From: Oikopleura dioica
Lineage: Eukaryota > Chordata > Appendicularia > Copelata > Oikopleuridae
Direction: 5' to 3'
Length of the DNA: 64,000 bases
Assembly: GCA_907165135.1 (NCBI GenBank)
Contig: OU015567.1
Location: 3,415,001-3,479,000 of the forward strand
The notes beneath the pieces were generated by a model, which saw only the letters and a list, made by a program, of their open reading frames with translations, was not told the origin of the DNA and did not search any database. Of the stretch, positions 58,543 to 64,000 are shown in pieces; the stretch's first letter is position 1, and each line of letters begins with the position of its first letter. A program made the translations under genes and the position numbers.

Positions 58543-58884
58543 ATGAAAATCCTTCTCCTCACCATTTCCGCCACCACCAATGCAATGTTCTGCTCTGAGG
58601 ACTATTGCAGCGCTTGTAAGCTGATCAGCGATAAACATACCCTCTGCAGAAAGATGGAAAAAGCTCAATGCTGCGAGGTTTTCGATACCATCCACTACAA
58701 AGGGCTAGCAGAGTCGAGTGGAGAAGCGGGACTGATAATAATGCCCGAGCTGACTATTCTTGGCGAGCCAGTTTCTTCCACCCATGGAAATGTTCTTGTT
58801 TACATTTTGATCCTTCTGTCTGTTCTGGTTATTCCACTTTTGATCGAAAGAATCATAACGATAATCAAATCGAGAAAGAAATAA
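58543..58884 (+). CDS. Small type I membrane protein, Cys-rich ectodomain
   Basis: Single-exon ORF of 113 aa starting at the ATG at 58543. A signal-like N-terminus (MKILLLTISATTNA) is followed by a short Cys-rich ectodomain (CSEDYCSACKLI...CRKMEKAQCCEVF). Then a transmembrane helix (VLVYILILLSVLVIPLLI) and a basic tail (RIITIIKSRKK). A polyadenylation-like AATAAA follows at about 58884. Family unknown. Topology inferred from hydrophobicity only. Confidence 0.55.
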   Translation: MKILLLTISATTNAMFCSEDYCSACKLISDKHTLCRKMEKAQCCEVFDTIHYKGLAESSGEAGLIIMPELTILGEPVSSTHGNVLVYILILLSVLVIPLLIERIITIIKSRKK

Positions 58885-59225
58885 AATAAATTCATTTGGG
58901 CAAATCGTTTATTTGTACTGTAATCACTGCAGCAGGAACTGTTTGGAGGTCTTGGTAAAAAAAAGAAAACATGGCATGATTGAAAAGAGAATAAATAAAT
59001 ATCAGGAAATGTGTGCAAAAGTTTGTGTGCAAAGGTTTTCTATAAAAAAGTTGTTGGAGAGAATTCATTCACTTTGGATTTTTGAATTATTCGCTCTGGC
59101 GGGTTATTTACTGCATTTGGAACATGAAATCGATGGTTTGGTGGGTTAGATAAATATAAAAAGGTAAGCTTCAAGCTCTTGATGTTAGAGCCGGGTCGTT
59201 GAGAGGGGGAGTAAGGAAATGGGGG

Positions 59226-59819
59226 TTAGTGCTCGAAGTAAGAATCGTAGTTCTTCTCAAAGATTCCGTATCTGACTCCAGTTTTGAGGTTTTCTGCTCC
59301 TTTTCGCGCGAGAAACTAGAAGAAAAAGGAAGATGAAAGGGAGAGGTTTCATTTCGCTTACTCTAATGATATCGTTGATCCAGTTTTCGATTCCTTTGTT
59401 TGATAGATCTACGTAAACTCCAGGCGTGCCAATTTGGTTGCATCCGAGTCCAAAGGAAGTGAGTCCGCGGACGAAGTATCCTTGGCACTTTTCGTAGACG
59501 GGGTGGCCTCGCGGGATCTGACAGGACATGGCTCCGCCAGAATCGCCCTAAAAGGATGGTTCATAAGATTTTTTAATAATAATAAATTATCTCAAGAGCA
59601 ATCAAAAAAAGCCCCGAGATTTCCTTTTCAAGATTTTCTTCCTTGATTTCAATCATTTTTTTCCGCTTACCTGGCATGTGTCGGTGCCAAGTCCGCCAGC
59701 GCAGATATGAATATCATTGAGTTTCTTTTCATATCTCTTGTTGCAGCTGTTTACTTGCCAGAGCGGAACAATTGCTTTCATCATGTGGTTAGACGCTTTG
59801 GCCGTGGTCGGGTCGGAAC
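59226..59819 (-). pseudogene. Trypsin-like protease, C-terminal half only
   Basis: The exons encode the last part of an S1 protease domain: ICAGGLGTDTCQ, GDSGGA with the catalytic Ser and Asp189-equivalent (trypsin specificity), TSFGLGCNQIGTPGVYVDLS, then a short tail (YGIFEKNYDSYFEH) and stop at 59226. An acceptor (ttccaag) lies before 59819, yet no upstream exon with the His or Asp of the triad is seen before the stop of the next protease gene at 60566. It is therefore a partial duplicate, or alternative 3' exons of the protease to its right. Without the N-terminal half it cannot be an active enzyme alone. Confidence 0.6.
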
Positions 59820-60565
59820 CTTGGAAAGATAAATTCATTATTCATGTATATACAGACATTGTTAACTGTATATACGCTTACATAATACGTCCTGCCCTGC
59901 AAGAAACAAGACACACAAGAAGACACGATCAAGTTCTTATTTTTGTCTTCAAAAAATCAATCCTCGTTGATTTTTTCACCAAAAACAAGATTTCTTGTCA
60001 GCAAAACTTAATTGAAAAAGAATGTTTATTTACAAATGGATAATGAAAAAGAACATGAAAGACTTTGTTTTAGTATTTTAGGTTTAGCAGTGGAGATTGA
60101 CTAGAAAAGAAATTAACAATTCAATTTTGAACTTGTGTTTTTTTTTGGGCCAAAGTAGATTTTTTCAGGGGCGAACTTGTATCAAGTTTTTTTTTTGGTT
60201 CTGTCTTTTACCAGGTCTCTAATCGACATTTAACCCTAGAATGAAGGTCTACCAAAATATTGGTGAGATTAAAAAAGTGTATGTATTAATGACCATTCCT
60301 TTCGACATGGCCAAAATCTTCATTTTTGGCATCATTTTTTTGCTGACATCATCATTGTATGTTTGGCATCATCATCATTTCAAATCTGTATAAATGGCAC
60401 ATGGAAAAGGCTACTGGAGCTTTTTTTTCATATAATAATACATGGGGGATTTCCATTATTATTTACATTTTAGAGAGTGTTCTATAAATAAATTCAATAA
60501 ATATTACACAAAAGCAAATTGAAGAATTATTGCATCGATTGTAACTCAAAAAGGGTTTTTAGCTT
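59820..60565. other. AT-rich spacer between protease exons
   Basis: No coding exon found on the minus strand that could supply the missing front of the protease fragment. Confidence 0.4.
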
Positions 60566-63500
60566 TTAGCCCATGTTTTGACCCCATTCTCCAAGATTGT
60601 TAATTGGGTTCGATTGTTTGGGGCCTTTGGGTCTTTTTGCCTGAGAATTTCGCATGGCCGCGCCACCTGGACGCATTAGGAGGTAGAAGTCCTCTTTGAC
60701 TTCTTGGATCTTTTCTTCGAGGCGGGGGTTGGGATCTTCTGCGTTTTTCTCTTCAAGACGAGCGAGTTGACGAGTGAGTTGCTAGAAAGGAAATTGGTTT
60801 TTGGCTCAGTTTTGGCTTGGTTTTTGGTCTTCAATTTTGTTTGGCCTTACTTTGATCAATTTTCGATCACCAAATCGTTGGAAATCTCGCTTCGTCGTTT
60901 GAGTCGGCCTCTGTGTCGTTGTCGTCGTTGTTGTTGTGTAGAACTCAGTCTGTGTTGTAGTTGTTGGTTGCCAGAACGAGGAAGTTGTCTCCAGAACAGA
61001 GGTTGTTTCAGGAATCGTCGTTTCTGGAGCTTTCGTTGTTTTCGGTTTCTTTGCTTGCTGTCTCAGCCACTTTCGATAGCATTTTTTGTCGCATCTTTCG
61101 TATCGATCAAGACACTTGGCTGGACAATCTTTCTGGTCACCCTTTCTCTCCAATGAAGGTTTGGAAGTTCTTAAAACAGAGCTTTGGCGAAAGGAATTTC
61201 AATCATGTGACTTACGGTTTATTTTGTTGATCTCCGCATATCCCTCCCAAACAAATTGCCCAAGAGTTGATCTTGTCATGATAGTTGACCCACGATCTGA
61301 AGTCCCTCCAATCTCCTGATTTCCCGATTCCAAGGCCAAAATCGACAAAATCAGCCACATCTAAAATAAATCAAGAATCAGTTTTTTTGTGGCTATGGTA
61401 CCTCGATCATTGAGATTTGTGTAAACCCCGGGAATTCCGGCTCGTCCACAGCCTTTTCCGAAAGAAACGATGCCTTGAAGAAAGTAAGAGCCGCATTTGC
61501 TCTGTCGATCTGGGCTGGTGAAGGGATGAAGATCGCAAACAAGGGCCCCTCCCGAATCACCCTGAAGTCGAAGGGTGAGTATTTGTGATTCTAGAGAAAG
61601 CCTACCTGGCAGGAATCTTTTCCAGAAACACCTCCAGCGCAAAAGTGGATGTCATCTCTGATGCCTCCAATGACGTTATCAGCCGGGTCGTTTTTTGGTT
61701 CAAGAATCTTTCTCAAAAGACATGATACTCATTCCCAATATAAATGATATCATCTGTCAATATATGATAGCGTTATTGTGCATCATATATTCTGAACCAT
61801 GCCTTGATAAGCGGCGCGACAAGTGTCAGTGCCGACCGGCTTCAGGTTGACCATCATCATCCAGTTGGAGAGCGCGATTGTTTGTTCACCTGAGGATATA
61901 GATTTTTTGAAATACAAGGAGGAATTTCAAACGGAGCAATTTTCAAGTTCAGCGCTAGAAGCATTGAAAATTCATTTAACGAGAATATCCAAAAAATCAA
62001 CGCGACTTTTTCATTTCCCATTTTTTTCAAATCAATGGCAAACAAAAACGTCGGTCGACTTTTTGGCCAGTGGAAAGTATAAAAAAAGGGATCTGCTTGC
62101 TTAAAATTCCTGCGTGGCTTTAGGTTGCTTTCTAAAGGAAGATCTAAGTACTAGAAACTTAGAGATATGCGTAAGGTGGAGAATATGATTATCATTGTAG
62201 AGCAATTGTTGGATACATACTTGTGGTTCCAAAGCCAGTTGCGATGCACATTTTCTGGCCATGTGCTTCTTCTTTCTCGAGCTGGGATGGGAGGCAAGCA
62301 GGTTTAACAGGAGCCTGAATATTAAGGTCAAATAGATAAATATGAAATAGTAAGAAAAAACACCATAATTTCAAAAGAAAACGAAGTTTTTATACTTTCT
62401 TAATTAAAATTTTGCGAGAAAGTAAAATTATGATGTTGATGATGTTGAAATGTTACAAGTTAGAAATAAATACCTTGTCATCATTGAAATCAATTGTATC
62501 CCTCAGAGTGCAAAAAGCAATATCGTAGTACATAATCGGTCCATCAGACTTGAATCCGGGATGAATTCCACAGTTCTGGACTCGGATTCGCTGCGAAAAG
62601 CTCGACATTCTGTCTACAGTGCCCAAAATAGCCATCGCGGTTACTTCCTGAGCATCGCCCTCTAGGAAGCTGTCTTCATTGCTAAAATCAAAAGTTAGAA
62701 AAATCATAATGCCAACTCAGATTTATAGATCATGTTTAGTATTTGCCTTTATGAGCCAATTATTCACAAAAAATGACTGATTTTCTGGTTTGAAAGTAAT
62801 TGCCTTTTTCGTTATTCAAAAAAGCGTACTAATCTACCATGTCCAGAAGATTAGAAAGACGTGGACTCAGCCACAAACATGCAACATGTGGTGAACACCC
62901 TTAAACCCAGCCAACTCCGCAACGTCTTGAGCAAAATGAATACCCTCATTTCAAGTTGAAATATTCTCGCTGGAGTGAAAGAAAAGGGATCGAGTTCTAG
63001 AGCGAGTTTCAAGTGACGTACCCTGTTGAAGATGTCAGAACGCAATGAGCCGCTGTCAGAATAACTTGCTCGTCGATCACGACGCATCCACAGAATGAAC
63101 CACTTTTGGAGGGTTATTATTTTTATTTTCAACCAAAGAATTAATAGGAATTTTATAATAAGGGAATGAAATTTAACCACTTTCCTATGAGTAATAAGGA
63201 GACACTGCCAAGGGAACTCTCCAGTCGACGCAACCTTCGTTCCTCCCAAAATTCTCGCTGTCGAAGGATCAAAGCCAGCAGTATGATCTGATCCATTTTC
63301 AGAATCATTCGATGGTGTTTCAGCATCATTACTAGGCGCGTCTTCTAGTGGCGTGTCTAGAACACAAGAAGGAAGTTGTCTCCATTCAGGTTCGCTGGCT
63401 TCTCGTCGCTTTCGGAATTCTTCTTCTTCCTCTTCTTCTTCGATGTCGTCTTTGTCGAATCTTCCCTTGGCGATTTTGCAGTCAAAATCGAGCTCGGTTC

Positions 63501-63897
63501 CAAAATCAGCTGTGTACTCATCTCCATACGGAGTTCCTACTTTCTCCCCATTCAGATAGAACGTGCCATTGTGGCATTTCATCTTCATGAAACTGAACAA
63601 AGTCATGTCGTTGACTTTGTATCCCTCAAGACCAGAAATCGGCTGGACAGAGATCAATCCTTCCGTCTTCAAATCTCGCTTGATCAATCCCTTCTGAATC
63701 TTCTTTATGTACCAGTTTGTCCTCAAACTGCATTTTTCTCTTCTCTTCAGGAGCTCCTCGAAATCGCTGTCTTCACAGACTGTTTTTCCATCTGAGCAGC
63801 CGCATACCATTCGGTATTTGTCGAACGAAGTTTCAATTAGACTTTCCCAGACATCGCCGGATTGATGAAGTTTTCCCTCGTGGCAGCATTGGCCAGA
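60566..63897 (-). CDS. Modular trypsin-like serine protease (start probably beyond or near right edge)
   Basis: Minus-strand exons run from about 63897 to a stop at 60566. In order: a Cys-rich segment ([17 protein letters not shown]...[10 protein letters not shown]), an acidic/basic linker ([17 protein letters not shown]) with potential processing sites, then the protease: [25 protein letters not shown] (His), [11 protein letters not shown] (Asp), [11 protein letters not shown] and GDSGGALVC (Ser), with the Asp189-equivalent present. After it comes a Cys unit ([16 protein letters not shown]), a Thr-rich stalk ([19 protein letters not shown]) and a polar C-terminus ([10 protein letters not shown]). 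All triad residues are present, so it should be an active secreted trypsin-like protease. The first exon was not found inside the window. Confidence 0.75.
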
Positions 63898-64000
63898 CTT
63901 TTTATATTGCTATTTTAGCTCAAGAATTATCCCTAGAAGATCCCGGACCCGTCGGTACCCAAAGTCCCTATACTTTCTAGAGCCATTCCTTTGAATTCTC

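Noticed and set aside
62851-63115. Continuous reading of the protease ORF past [14 protein letters not shown]
   Set aside because: Runs into an intron (after about 63185); the true next exon ([17 protein letters not shown], near 63040-63115) is in another frame.

Overview
The window is eukaryotic. Most genes are cut by very short introns (about 39-50 nt), intergenic gaps are small and animal families are present: boule, a nicotinic acetylcholine receptor subunit, alkylglycerol monooxygenase, a C-type lectin and trypsin-like proteases. Together with an env-bearing Ty3/gypsy element this fits an appendicularian tunicate such as Oikopleura; that placement is inference. No function is assigned from a search; every call is from motifs read by eye.

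Layout. 1-7.6 kb: a compact host block with a cysteine-module/kelch-like secreted protein, an EF-hand protein, a mucin-stalked C-type lectin, an SLC43-like transporter and a small acidic protein with a Cys-rich tail. 7.8-35.2 kb: a paralogue of that last gene is split by a young LTR retrotransposon (8097-35008, 5-bp target duplication GACTG), and an 8.5-kb hAT transposon (25952-34432, 8-bp duplication GGTATAGA) sits inside its 5' LTR. The retroelement lies on the minus strand (PBS, gag, pol, env, PPT) and has an unusual 8.7 kb between env and the PPT, holding an unknown ORF, a RING-H2 protein and an opposite-strand acidic RING protein. The hAT carries a transposase, a C2H2-RING protein and an Smc6-like gene that lacks its N-terminal head.

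35.2-44 kb: AT-rich sequence and one large-intron gene of unknown function, with nested MITE-like inverted repeats in an intron. 44-54 kb: nicotinic receptor subunit (+), alkylglycerol monooxygenase (-) and boule (-, with a 9-nt first coding exon and a 3.4-kb intron). 54-59 kb: sparse small secreted or membrane proteins. 59-64 kb: a protease fragment and a modular trypsin-like protease that appears to continue past the right edge.

Two themes stand out. First, mobile DNA nested three deep (hAT in LTR element in host gene) carries three different RING-type proteins and a damaged Smc6. Second, a symmetrical cysteine module (C-x3-C-x6-C-x3-C, doubled in two genes and single in a third) recurs in otherwise unrelated secreted proteins of this window.
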